From Virgibacillus sp. NKC19-16 (lineage in GTDB: Bacteria; Bacillota; Bacilli; Bacillales; Amphibacillaceae): a stretch of 64,000 bases of DNA. Position 1 is the stretch's first letter. Each line of letters starts with the position of its first letter. The notes beneath the pieces were generated by a model that did no database searches, was not told the DNA's origin, and worked only from the letters and a program-made list of their open reading frames with translations. This document shows positions 56,214 through 63,632 of the stretch, in pieces. The stretch is from the NCBI RefSeq assembly GCF_021560035.1, contig NZ_CP074373.1:3592001-3656000 (forward strand), read 5' to 3'. A program made the position numbers and the translations under genes.

Positions 56214-56308
56214 AACTTTACATAAAATTAACTTGCTCTTAGCACTGTCTTAAAACAAATATAGTACACTTTAAGTAGAAAATAACACAGCTTATCTGGA
56301 GGTGTACA

Positions 56309-56368
56309 ATGCGATTGCTTGCTAAAGTAAGTGTCTGTCTTGGAGCTGTCCTTTTGTATATGCTGTAA
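56309..56368 (+). CDS. Possible 19-residue membrane peptide
   Basis: GGAGGTG lies 5 nt before an ATG that opens 19 codons (MRLLAKVSVCLGAVLLYML) ending in TAA. The peptide is basic at the start and then hydrophobic, long enough for one membrane helix. The ribosome site is near consensus, which argues for real translation. A 9-bp hairpin (56416-56442) follows. No family is known to me. Confidence 0.4.
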   Translation: MRLLAKVSVCLGAVLLYML

Positions 56369-56451
56369 CTAGAATTATAACAATCGCAGAAAATGAATGT
56401 TTTTATATATCCTTAGGGCTCTTGAATGGTAACCAAGAGCCCACCCCCTGA

Positions 56452-56490
56452 TTTGACAAAATACGACAAATTTCGGGTCGTGCCTGTCAC
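56452..56490. repeat. Dispersed 3'-end repeat, copy 3
   Basis: TTTGACAAAATACGACAAATTTCGGGT, then CGTGCCTGTCAC. It touches the stop codon of the secreted repeat protein. Unlike the other copies the GTGACAGGCAC part is inverted. Confidence 0.65.
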
Positions 56491-57200
56491 TTTTTATCAA
56501 ATGGAAATAGTTTTTGCTTTTTAGCTTCGTCTGCATGGTCTGTGATTATTTCGTCAAAGAGTTGCTGCGGATCTTTGTCTTTGGTATTGATGCGCAATTG
56601 TTCTGCAGATTGTATCACTTTCACCTCTTGAACTTCTTTATGGACGTCAATCCATTCTTTCCCTTCTGTGTCAATGCCCAAAATCGTTGCCTCGTATTTG
56701 ACGGCTGTTTCGAAAACTTCCTTTTGCAGTGTTTCAAGATCTTTTCCTTCTGTAGCGATATCTAAGTCATTCGCTCTTTCTTTCAGCCTTTCTTCCTGGA
56801 CTTCTTTAGCTAATTCCTCCGGTTCTTTCCCTTCCGTTTCGATGCTCATTTCTTCAGCTTTTTCCTTCACTTTTTGATGATGTACTTCTTTTGCAAGCTC
56901 TTTGAAATCTTTTCCCTCTGTCTCCATATCCATTTCTTCAGCTGCTTGCTCTACCTTAGCTTCCTTTACTTCTTTTTTTAAGTCTTTCACGTCTTTTCCT
57001 TCCGCATCAACACCAAGTTCCTCTGCTTGATACTTTAAAAACGCCTCACTTTTAAAAAAGCCTATCTTTCCGTGCCCCTTCTTATCATCCTTCTCCTCTG
57101 ACTTCCATACCTCATCATGGGAATCAGCAGAAACCGAACCCTGCCCCATAATCCCGAGTGAAAGCACCATTGCAGCAAGTATAAATGAAATTTTTCTCAT
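56487..57200 (-). CDS. Secreted protein with six 28-residue repeats
   Basis: This 237-residue protein has a signal peptide (residues 1-25, ending VSA-DS) and a charged linker, then six tandem repeats of exactly 28 residues from residue 59 to 226. The unit is A-E-E-L-x-I-x-T-E-G-K-D-x-x-x-L-x-K-E-V followed by a charged helix. The repeats are predicted helical and contain no cysteine. The protein is probably exported to the wall or medium. I do not recognise the family; the unit vaguely recalls DUF2680-type helices. Confidence 0.72.
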   Translation of the reverse strand: MRKISFILAAMVLSLGIMGQGSVSADSHDEVWKSEEKDDKKGHGKIGFFKSEAFLKYQAEELGVDAEGKDVKDLKKEVKEAKVEQAAEEMDMETEGKDFKELAKEVHHQKVKEKAEEMSIETEGKEPEELAKEVQEERLKERANDLDIATEGKDLETLQKEVFETAVKYEATILGIDTEGKEWIDVHKEVQEVKVIQSAEQLRINTKDKDPQQLFDEIITDHADEAKKQKLFPFDKK

Positions 57201-57539
57201 CTTGTAACCGTCCTTTCTCGTTTGAAATTTACTTCGTCTTTTAGCATTTCCAATTCTGGGAGATAAATGAGGGAAACAAGCCGAATTTTATTCATAATCA
57301 GTCCCAATAAGAAAAAACGCTCCTAGTTTCTTGTAGGAACGTACCTTGTAATTTTAAAATCATCATTTATTTGTTGAAATGTTTGCTTTGGAATAAAGTT
57401 TGATTATATTCTACCTTGATCTTCCAGAAACCTGCCAATTCCAGGATAGTATTTATTCCTGACTAGCATCCGATTGCGGCATTCTTTTTTATAATAATTG
57501 ATCATTAGAAACACAGGTCCTCGAGTTTTATCGGTCATT

Positions 57540-57629
57540 TCATTGCGTAACGCTGTGAATGTGTTCTCTATACATATAGAATGACGATATTGCTCCAACT
57601 ACTATTGAGATTATAATAGGCAAAAACAT
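57540..57629 (-). CDS. Possible small membrane protein, perhaps frameshifted
   Basis: An ATG at 57629 opens 29 codons with a clear membrane helix (FLPIIISIVVGAISSFYMY) and a polar tail ending HSVTQ. A second frame (57404-57543) starts at an ATG overlapping the stop and reads on with INYYKKECRNRM and PGIGRFLEDQGRI, so the two may once have been one protein. The ribosome site is weak. The gap 57201-57400 shows nothing else. Confidence 0.3.
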   Translation of the reverse strand: MFLPIIISIVVGAISSFYMYREHIHSVTQ

Positions 57630-57644
57630 ATACTGCCTGTAAAA

Positions 57645-57887
57645 TTACGATTCACTTGGTACAAAGAAAAGAAAAAAGACAAGCGAAAGTAACAATGCAT
57701 AGAACATCTGTCTCTCTATGCGGAATTTGAGCAACAATGTATGATCATCACCATTTCGTATCTTCTTCATATATATTCCATAAATAATCAACGAACTTAA
57801 GGCGACTAGTATCCCGATCAAAATGAATAAAATAAAATTATCAGTGCTATGTGCCAAGAAATTATCCATTCGGTCGAATATAAACAT
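57645..57887 (-). CDS. Small two-helix membrane protein
   Basis: This 80-residue protein has two membrane helices (about residues 15-40 and 62-78) joined by a basic loop (YMKKIRNGDDHTLLLKFRIER). AAGGATGG lies about 6 nt before the ATG at 57887. It may be followed by a second small membrane ORF on the same transcript. No family is recognised. Confidence 0.6.
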   Translation of the reverse strand: MFIFDRMDNFLAHSTDNFILFILIGILVALSSLIIYGIYMKKIRNGDDHTLLLKFRIERQMFYALLLSLVFFLFFVPSES

Positions 57888-57962
57888 TAAAACCCATCCT
57901 TGTTAAGTTAATATCTTTCATATCCGTTGGGGCAGCTCCTCTATCGGAAGTATATATTTAGC

Positions 57963-58550
57963 CTAATCAGAAGTATCGGTATGAAACACTTTTAGTTTAT
58001 TCCAAGTCGATTTCCAATTCTTTTTTGTTATGCGGTCTTCGTAAATATGCAGACGTTGTTTATCCTCTGTAAAAAATGGGGTAGGCTTCACCTCTAAATG
58101 GACAAGATCGCTAATTCCATAAGGAGCTATTAAAATCACGTTATCTTTTTCATCTAATCTTACTCCTAAAGCTGTCGCTGTTTCTGGAAACTTAGAAATA
58201 GCATCAACGGAAGAGGTATAAGGGTGGATATTGTTATTAATATGCATTCTTGCTTCATTTTTCACAGACCAGGGAGTGTCAGGGATAAGAATCCTAAGCA
58301 TTTCTTCAAGTTTCTTTTCCTCAAATTCATTACTATTTTCAGGTTCAAAATAAATGACATCAATATCCGGAAGCGGTGTTCTTTCACTAAAATTATGTAA
58401 TGTATCCCATATTTTTGAACGAACAAATCCAGCGCATATCCACCAATCAGGTAAATTCAATGATTTTGCGGATAGTAATATATCCATCATCCATTCATCT
58501 TCTTTAATAAGAGAGATGATTTTTTCTCTATCAATTATTATAAAAATCAC
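57963..58550 (-). CDS. Nucleotidyltransferase family protein (NTP_transf_6/COG3575)
   Basis: This 195-residue protein has the fold of COG3575/DUF925 nucleotidyltransferases: WWICAGFVRSKIWDTLH at about residues 36-52 followed by the metal-binding DIDVIYFE (D62, D64), then a region WSVKNEARMH. The substrate is unknown. Several in-frame ATGs occur at the start (MIFIIIDREK, later WMMDILL), so the exact start is uncertain. Confidence 0.78.
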   Translation of the reverse strand: MIFIIIDREKIISLIKEDEWMMDILLSAKSLNLPDWWICAGFVRSKIWDTLHNFSERTPLPDIDVIYFEPENSNEFEEKKLEEMLRILIPDTPWSVKNEARMHINNNIHPYTSSVDAISKFPETATALGVRLDEKDNVILIAPYGISDLVHLEVKPTPFFTEDKQRLHIYEDRITKKNWKSTWNKLKVFHTDTSD

Positions 58551-58663
58551 CCCTGATCCATCTTCAACAGAACTTAGTTACTAAGTATATTCATTCATAT
58601 TAGATACAATCATTCTAACATAAATATTCAGAATTACTTGCAAGAATTATCGCCTCTCCGAAA

Positions 58664-58702
58664 AAATAAAAAGCGATGTGATTTTATGGAAACCACACCG
58701 CT
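58664..58702 (-). terminator. Terminator of 49-residue gene
   Basis: AGCGATGTG (58672-58680) pairs with CACACCGCT (58694-58702), followed by T-rich sequence on the minus strand. Confidence 0.75.
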
Positions 58703-58710
58703 AATCGACC

Positions 58711-58860
58711 TTATTCATCCTTTTTGCTAATATACTCGTTCGGTTCCTCTCCGCCTTGGGTATTACTATTTTTAAATTGACTCTTCCGCCCGTTACGGTG
58801 TTCGCCGCTTTGTTCATTTTTCTTAAACATATTATTGAACTCTTTTCCTTTGTTGACCAT
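58711..58860 (-). CDS. Small hydrophilic protein, 49 residues
   Basis: An ATG at 58860 opens 49 codons starting MVNKGKEFNNMFKKNEQ and ending NEYISKKDE. AAGGGG lies about 11 nt upstream and a terminator follows 8 nt after the stop, so it looks like a complete single-gene unit. The product is rich in Lys, Asn, Glu and Gly and should be unstructured, a little like minor small spore proteins, but I cannot assign a family. Confidence 0.6.
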   Translation of the reverse strand: MVNKGKEFNNMFKKNEQSGEHRNGRKSQFKNSNTQGGEEPNEYISKKDE

Positions 58861-58959
58861 ATTTATCAGAACCCCTTTATATATGATTAGAAGTTAGTTT
58901 TTGATTTATTGGGGTTTTTATTCGTAAGGTTATGTTTGAACCAGATCACTAAACATGGG

Positions 58960-60141
58960 CTATATATAAGCTATCAACAACCCACCCAAAGCACCTGTCA
59001 CCACAATAACCCATGGCGGAAGCTTCCAATAAACCAACATACTGAATAAAATTGCTGCCAGTGCAAAATCAATTGGCTCATGAATCGAACTGGTCCAAAT
59101 TGGGTTGTAAAGTGCAGCGATTAAGATACCTACAACGGAAGCATTTACCCCGATTAATGCACCTTTGATTTTCGGGTTACTGCGCAGAGCGTCCCAAAAT
59201 GGCAGTGTGCCTAGTATGAGAAGGAATGCAGGCAGGAAGATGGCAAAGGTCGCAAATAGACCGCCTTGCCAGCCGTTAATGACTGCACCAATATATGCTG
59301 CAAATGTAAATAATGGTCCGGGAACTGCTTGAGCGGCGCCGTATCCTGCTAGAAATTCCTGTTCACTAAGCCAACCTGCAGGAACAAATTCCTGTTCCAG
59401 TAAAGGCAGGACGACATGACCTCCACCAAATACAAGCGAACCGGAGCGATAAAAACTATCAAATAAGGCAACCCATTCGACGGATGTAAGATTTCGTAAT
59501 ATAGGAAGAAATATTAGTAATCCAAAAAATAACGTTAAACTAATATAACCTATACGACGTGAAATCGGAAAATGGGAAACGACTTGTTCTTCTTGTTGGG
59601 TGTGCTGGCGATAAACAAGAAAACCGACAACCCCCGCCAGTAAGATGACACCAATCTGGGTGTAAGCTGTTTGCCATAGTAACGTAACTATCAAAGCAAA
59701 TAAAGCAATTGTTTTTCGTTGCAAGTCAGGCGTTAGTTTTTTGGCCATACCCAGGACTGCATGGGCAACAACGACGACAGCAACTATCTTCAATCCATTT
59801 ATCCATCCTGCATCTGCTATATTGAACGTATGAAGAAGGGAAGCGAATATAATAAGTGCAATAACAGATGGCAGTGTAAAGCCTAGAAAGGAGATCATTC
59901 CTCCAACTATGCCCCCACGCATAATACCGATGCCAATTCCAACCTGACTGCTGGCAGGGCCAGGCAGAAACTGACAGAGCGCAACTAAATCTGCGTACCC
60001 CTTTTCGTCCATCCACTTTCGTCTGCGGATATATTCTTCGTGAAAATATCCTAAATGTGCTATAGGTCCACCAAATGAAGTTAATCCAAGTCTGGTAGAA
60101 ACAATTAAGATTTCCAGCCATGTTTTCAATTTATTATTCAT
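58960..60141 (-). CDS. chrA: Chromate transporter ChrA
   Basis: This 393-residue protein is a long-chain CHR transporter with two homologous halves and about ten membrane helices; it exports chromate. The repeated signatures are SFGGPIAHLGYFHEEYI then FLPGPASSQVGIGIG in the first half and FGGGHVVLPLLEQEFV then AAQAVPGPLFTFAAYIG in the second. It lies 15 nt after a PadR-type regulator gene, a pairing common in Bacillus. Confidence 0.93.
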   Translation of the reverse strand: MNNKLKTWLEILIVSTRLGLTSFGGPIAHLGYFHEEYIRRRKWMDEKGYADLVALCQFLPGPASSQVGIGIGIMRGGIVGGMISFLGFTLPSVIALIIFASLLHTFNIADAGWINGLKIVAVVVVAHAVLGMAKKLTPDLQRKTIALFALIVTLLWQTAYTQIGVILLAGVVGFLVYRQHTQQEEQVVSHFPISRRIGYISLTLFFGLLIFLPILRNLTSVEWVALFDSFYRSGSLVFGGGHVVLPLLEQEFVPAGWLSEQEFLAGYGAAQAVPGPLFTFAAYIGAVINGWQGGLFATFAIFLPAFLLILGTLPFWDALRSNPKIKGALIGVNASVVGILIAALYNPIWTSSIHEPIDFALAAILFSMLVYWKLPPWVIVVTGALGGLLIAYI

Positions 60142-60156
60142 GTTTACACCGCCCCT

Positions 60157-60465
60157 CTAATCTTTTATCTCTTTAAATAATTCATACGCCTTTGCCCGGG
60201 CTTGTTCAAGAATTTCTTCCCCTTTGCTCGTTGCTGTATAATACTTTCTTATTTTCCCATCTACGTTTCGCTCTTCTTTCAGCAAAAGTCCGTCTGATTC
60301 CATATTGTGAAGGATTGGATATAGTGTCCCTGCGCTGATTTCATATCCGTGCCCCTCTAGCTCTTCATGCATCCAAGCACCATAGATAGGGTGCTCCTTT
60401 GCGTGATGCAGGATGTGTATTTGTATGAATCCTAAGAAGAGCTTTCTTAATATTTTGTCTTCCAG
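60157..60465 (-). CDS. PadR family regulator of chrA, CTG start
   Basis: This is a PadR-type winged-helix regulator. ATG-based reading gives only 71 residues from 60372 and loses the first helix of the HTH. The same frame continues upstream with LEDKILRKLFLGFIQIHILHH and HPIYGAWM, the normal PadR N-terminus, and the natural start is CTG at 60465, with AGAAGGG 6 nt upstream, giving 102 residues. No ATG, GTG or TTG fits. It probably represses the padR-chrA operon and responds to chromate. Confidence 0.82.
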   Translation of the reverse strand: MEDKILRKLFLGFIQIHILHHAKEHPIYGAWMHEELEGHGYEISAGTLYPILHNMESDGLLLKEERNVDGKIRKYYTATSKGEEILEQARAKAYELFKEIKD

Positions 60466-60495
60466 CTTGATCCCTTCTTTCCGTTATCGAAATCC

Positions 60496-60541
60496 AATAT
60501 CGAAACCCGATATTGATAAAGTACCATGTTTTATTTTACAA
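60496..60541 (-). promoter_or_regulatory. padR-chrA promoter and operator
   Basis: A -35 TTGTAA (60536-60541) and -10 TATCAA (60513-60518) are 17 nt apart. A perfect inverted repeat AATATCG-5-CGATATT (60496-60502, 60508-60514) overlaps the -10, and a further TATCGA half-site lies at about 60485. It is a good candidate for PadR autorepression. Confidence 0.65.
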
Positions 60542-60593
60542 TTCAATAGCTTTTACTAAACTTTACATTTACTTCATATTTTCAAGGCCACCC

Positions 60594-61193
60594 TCACTTA
60601 AACCACCCGTTCTCCTTAAACTTTGAGATGGCCTCAATCCGGTTGCTCACATCCAACTTATCCAAAATCACGGATACATAGTTGCGAACAGTACCATTTG
60701 TGATAAAAAGCTCGTTTGCAATTTCTTTTGTCGTTTTGCCATCAGCAATAAGCTTAATAACCTGCTCCTCCCGGCTAGTCAACGGGCTTCCATAATCAAA
60801 TGCCATATCTACCAATTCCGGTGCGTAAATGCGCCGGCCATCCATAATCGTACGTATAGAACTGGCCAACTCTTCACTTGGACTGTCTTTAAGCAGGTAG
60901 CCACTTACCCCGGCTCCTCTTGCACGTTCAAAATATCCTGTACGTGCAAATGTAGTCAGCACAATTACTTTACAAGCATCATCCTTTAATTCCTCTGCTG
61001 CTTCAAGTCCGCTTTTGAGTGGCATTTCAATGTCCATGATGCATATGTCAGGCTGTTCTCGTTTCACAGCGTCCAATGCTTCTTCCCCGTTCCTGGCTTT
61101 TCCGACCACTTCCATATCTTCTTCCAAATCAAGTATAGATCCAAGCGCGCCAAGCAGCATGCGCTGGTCTTCAGCAATTACGATGCGAATCAC
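60594..61193 (-). CDS. desR: Response regulator DesR
   Basis: This 199-residue NarL-type regulator has a receiver domain with the phosphorylated aspartate D54 (IMDIEMPLKSG) and a LuxR-type HTH at the end (LTSREEQVIKLIADGKTTKEIANELF). It activates the acyl-lipid desaturase gene after phosphorylation by DesK in the cold. Its start overlaps the desK stop by 4 nt. It is the last gene of the des-desK-desR unit. Confidence 0.92.
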   Translation of the reverse strand: MIRIVIAEDQRMLLGALGSILDLEEDMEVVGKARNGEEALDAVKREQPDICIMDIEMPLKSGLEAAEELKDDACKVIVLTTFARTGYFERARGAGVSGYLLKDSPSEELASSIRTIMDGRRIYAPELVDMAFDYGSPLTSREEQVIKLIADGKTTKEIANELFITNGTVRNYVSVILDKLDVSNRIEAISKFKENGWFK

Positions 61194-62329
61194 GACAATG
61201 CCCCCTTCTCCATTTGTTGAATAACTTGCGGTACCTGAATTGTCAGGGTTGTGCCATTTGAAGCATCTAGGCCTAAGCTTCCGTTCACAAATTCCAGGCG
61301 TTCTTTTATACCTTGAAGGCCATTTTCCTTAAACGTTATTTGATCAGGGATACCAATTCCATCATCCTTCACTTGGAGAATCAGCGCTGTAGGAGATTGT
61401 ATAATCGATACCTTGCAACTTGCGGCCTGACTGTGCTTGACAACATTTGTGACAGCCTCTTTTAAACACATGCTAAGCACATTTTCAGTTAGCAGTGGCG
61501 TATATTTAAGCTCCGGATTTCCTTCTAAATGGAATTCGATCTGTGCAGCCTGCAGGATTTGCTGGATACGGATCATTTCATCCTTCAATTTTTCCCCTTT
61601 CATATCTGAAACCATTTCACGCACTTCTTTTAACGCTGTTCTTGCCGTCTGGTGGATATCATGCAGTTCCGATTTGACTGTTTCCGGTTTTGCTTCCACT
61701 AATTTTCCGGCCAAATCACTTTTCAAACCAATGAGGGAAAGCTTTTGCCCCAATGTGTCATGCAGGTCGCGCGCAATCCGATGCCGTTCCTCCACAACGA
61801 CCAATTGGGAAATTTTTTCATTTGCATCCTTTAATTGATCCTCCAGCCTCTCTCGCTTATTCCGATTATATAATGTAAACGGCAGCAGAATAACACCGAT
61901 TACAGCAATGATGATAAATGGCAACTGAGATAGGAAATATTCATTCTGTGTAAAAAAACCGACACTGACAGCACCGATCGTCGTGACAAGATGAACCACG
62001 TACAGGGCGACGAAACCACCTTTATGCTGAATATTCCCGATGTAAAAGGCTAAAAACAACGCAAAATAGACATAGCCGAGAAGCACTGTCATCACGATGC
62101 TTATTACCATATTTAAGCTCACCGATAAATATACCGTCCATGTCCATTCTTGGGAAAGAAAGGAGACCCTGTATATCGTGAAAAATAATAAAATCATCAC
62201 AATACCGAAAATAATTTCCCAAATTCCTGACGAACGAAAGACGAAATAGAATGGCAAAACACAAAATATAATCCAGGCATAGGCGCTGAGCCCGGTGTTT
62301 TTCGGGATGATGTGATACCAGCTTTGCAT
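61190..62329 (-). CDS. desK: Membrane-fluidity sensor histidine kinase DesK
   Basis: This 379-residue kinase has four to five membrane helices that sense lipid order, a linker coiled coil (RERLEDQLKDANEKISQL), the phosphorylated H190 in RIARDLHDTLGQKLSLI (HPK7 type) and an ATPase domain with KEAVTNVVKHSQA and DDGIGIP. In B. subtilis cooling switches it from phosphatase to kinase. It follows des after a hairpin and is coupled to desR. Confidence 0.92.
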   Translation of the reverse strand: MQSWYHIIPKNTGLSAYAWIIFCVLPFYFVFRSSGIWEIIFGIVMILLFFTIYRVSFLSQEWTWTVYLSVSLNMVISIVMTVLLGYVYFALFLAFYIGNIQHKGGFVALYVVHLVTTIGAVSVGFFTQNEYFLSQLPFIIIAVIGVILLPFTLYNRNKRERLEDQLKDANEKISQLVVVEERHRIARDLHDTLGQKLSLIGLKSDLAGKLVEAKPETVKSELHDIHQTARTALKEVREMVSDMKGEKLKDEMIRIQQILQAAQIEFHLEGNPELKYTPLLTENVLSMCLKEAVTNVVKHSQAASCKVSIIQSPTALILQVKDDGIGIPDQITFKENGLQGIKERLEFVNGSLGLDASNGTTLTIQVPQVIQQMEKGALS

Positions 62330-62362
62330 GGTAGGGGCCCCTCCTTTTTGATAAGTATAACA

Positions 62363-62388
62363 GAAAAAGCGACCCCCAGGAGGCCGCT
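62363..62388 (-). terminator. Hairpin between des and desK
   Basis: AGCGACC (62368-62374) pairs with GGCCGCT (62382-62388), with five Ts following on the minus strand. It lies inside the operon and may lower desKR expression relative to des. Confidence 0.65.
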
Positions 62389-62402
62389 ATTTCATTTCGT
62401 AT

Positions 62403-63455
62403 TTATTTTTCCTGAAAGCTTGACTTTTGTTCGCCCAGATCCAGGTTCAAATTTCTTTTTCTCAGCAGATCCTTAACCTCTGAAAAACTTACAAACGATT
62501 TATTAGCTTCATCATAAAGCCTGAAACGAATCGATTTTAAACTGGAAGCAAGCGTAATCGTTGTTGCCTGTTGTAGTGGCGGCGTGGATTCATGTGCCTT
62601 CTCTAGATTATAGTTCGGAACCCTCGGACTCAGGTGATGCACGTGATGGTAGCCAATGCTGCCTGTCAGCCATTCCATTACTTTCGGAAGCTTATAATAG
62701 GAACTTCCATCAACCGCAGCTTTTACAAAATCCCACTCATCCTCATTTTCAAAATAAGAATCCTCAAACTGGTGCTGAACGTAAAATAACCATATTCCAG
62801 CGGCACCTGCGACAAACAGAATCGGCAGCTGAATGATCAAAAATGCCTGCCAGCCGATTGCCCAAATCAGCAGTCCATAAATAATAGCGACAGAACCATT
62901 GATCAAATACGTATTCATGCGTTCTTTCCGTTTTGCCCCTTTTCGATTAAATCGATTAGAAATCAGGAAAAGGTAAATCGGGCCTAGACCAAACATAACA
63001 ATAGGAGTCCGGTACAAGCGATATGCTAGCCTGCCCCAAAAGGATGCAGCAACATATTCATCCACCGTCATCACCCATACATCTCCCGTGCCGCGCTTGT
63101 CCAAGTTGCTGCTCGTTGCATGATGGATCGCATGGCTTCGTTTCCATTTGTCAAAAGCAAATAAAGTAATAATCCCCGTAATCGTACCGACAACCCGGTT
63201 CGCTTTACTGCTTTTGAAAAATGACCCGTGCGTGCAATCATGGAAAATAATGAATGTCCGAACGACAAATCCGGAAGCAACGACTGCTAATGCAACGGTT
63301 AGCCATACGGAAATGGACAAGCTTTGGTATGCAAGAAACCAAATCAGGAAAAGCGGGATGATCGTATTGATCAGTTGTATGATGCTCATCCGATGATCTG
63401 AACTTGCAAACGGGATGACACTTTTTCTCAATTGCGCCTGTTTTTGTTTACTCAT
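62403..63455 (-). CDS. des: Acyl-lipid fatty acid desaturase Des
   Basis: This 350-residue membrane enzyme puts a double bond into phospholipid acyl chains to keep the membrane fluid in the cold. The three histidine boxes that hold the di-iron centre are HDCTH (72-76), HAIHH (108-112) and HHVHH (270-274). GGAGG lies 9 nt before the ATG at 63455; the frame upstream to 63566 is the promoter region. It is followed by desK and desR and preceded by a DesR site, as in B. subtilis. Confidence 0.94.
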   Translation of the reverse strand: MSKQKQAQLRKSVIPFASSDHRMSIIQLINTIIPLFLIWFLAYQSLSISVWLTVALAVVASGFVVRTFIIFHDCTHGSFFKSSKANRVVGTITGIITLFAFDKWKRSHAIHHATSSNLDKRGTGDVWVMTVDEYVAASFWGRLAYRLYRTPIVMFGLGPIYLFLISNRFNRKGAKRKERMNTYLINGSVAIIYGLLIWAIGWQAFLIIQLPILFVAGAAGIWLFYVQHQFEDSYFENEDEWDFVKAAVDGSSYYKLPKVMEWLTGSIGYHHVHHLSPRVPNYNLEKAHESTPPLQQATTITLASSLKSIRFRLYDEANKSFVSFSEVKDLLRKRNLNLDLGEQKSSFQEK

Positions 63456-63553
63456 AACATACATCCTCCAAAGATAGGAATTTTCGGTGATACTATTCTC
63501 TATCTTTATTGTAGCTATAAACCACGAGCCAAAAAAGGCATAAACGTCAAGGA

Positions 63554-63573
63554 TGTCACATGACAAATGTCAT
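63554..63573. promoter_or_regulatory. DesR operator upstream of des
   Basis: Two overlapping palindromes, TGTCACATGACA (63554-63565) and ATGACAAATGTCAT (63560-63573), share the ATGACA/TGTCAT half-sites. A likely -10 TACAAT lies at 63508-63513, so the site spans about -54 to -73, the place from which DesR activates des in B. subtilis. Confidence 0.75.
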
Positions 63574-63593
63574 ATATTTAACGGGAAATCCAT

Positions 63594-63632
63594 TCGACAA
63601 ATTTTGGCATATTTCGGGTGGTGACAGGCACC
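63594..63632. repeat. Dispersed 3'-end repeat, copy 4
   Basis: TCGACAAATTTTGGCATATTTCGGGTGGTGACAGGCACC in two halves; the GGCACC end overlaps the stop codon of the MFS gene. It matches the plan of copies 1 and 2 read on the opposite strand. Confidence 0.7.
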
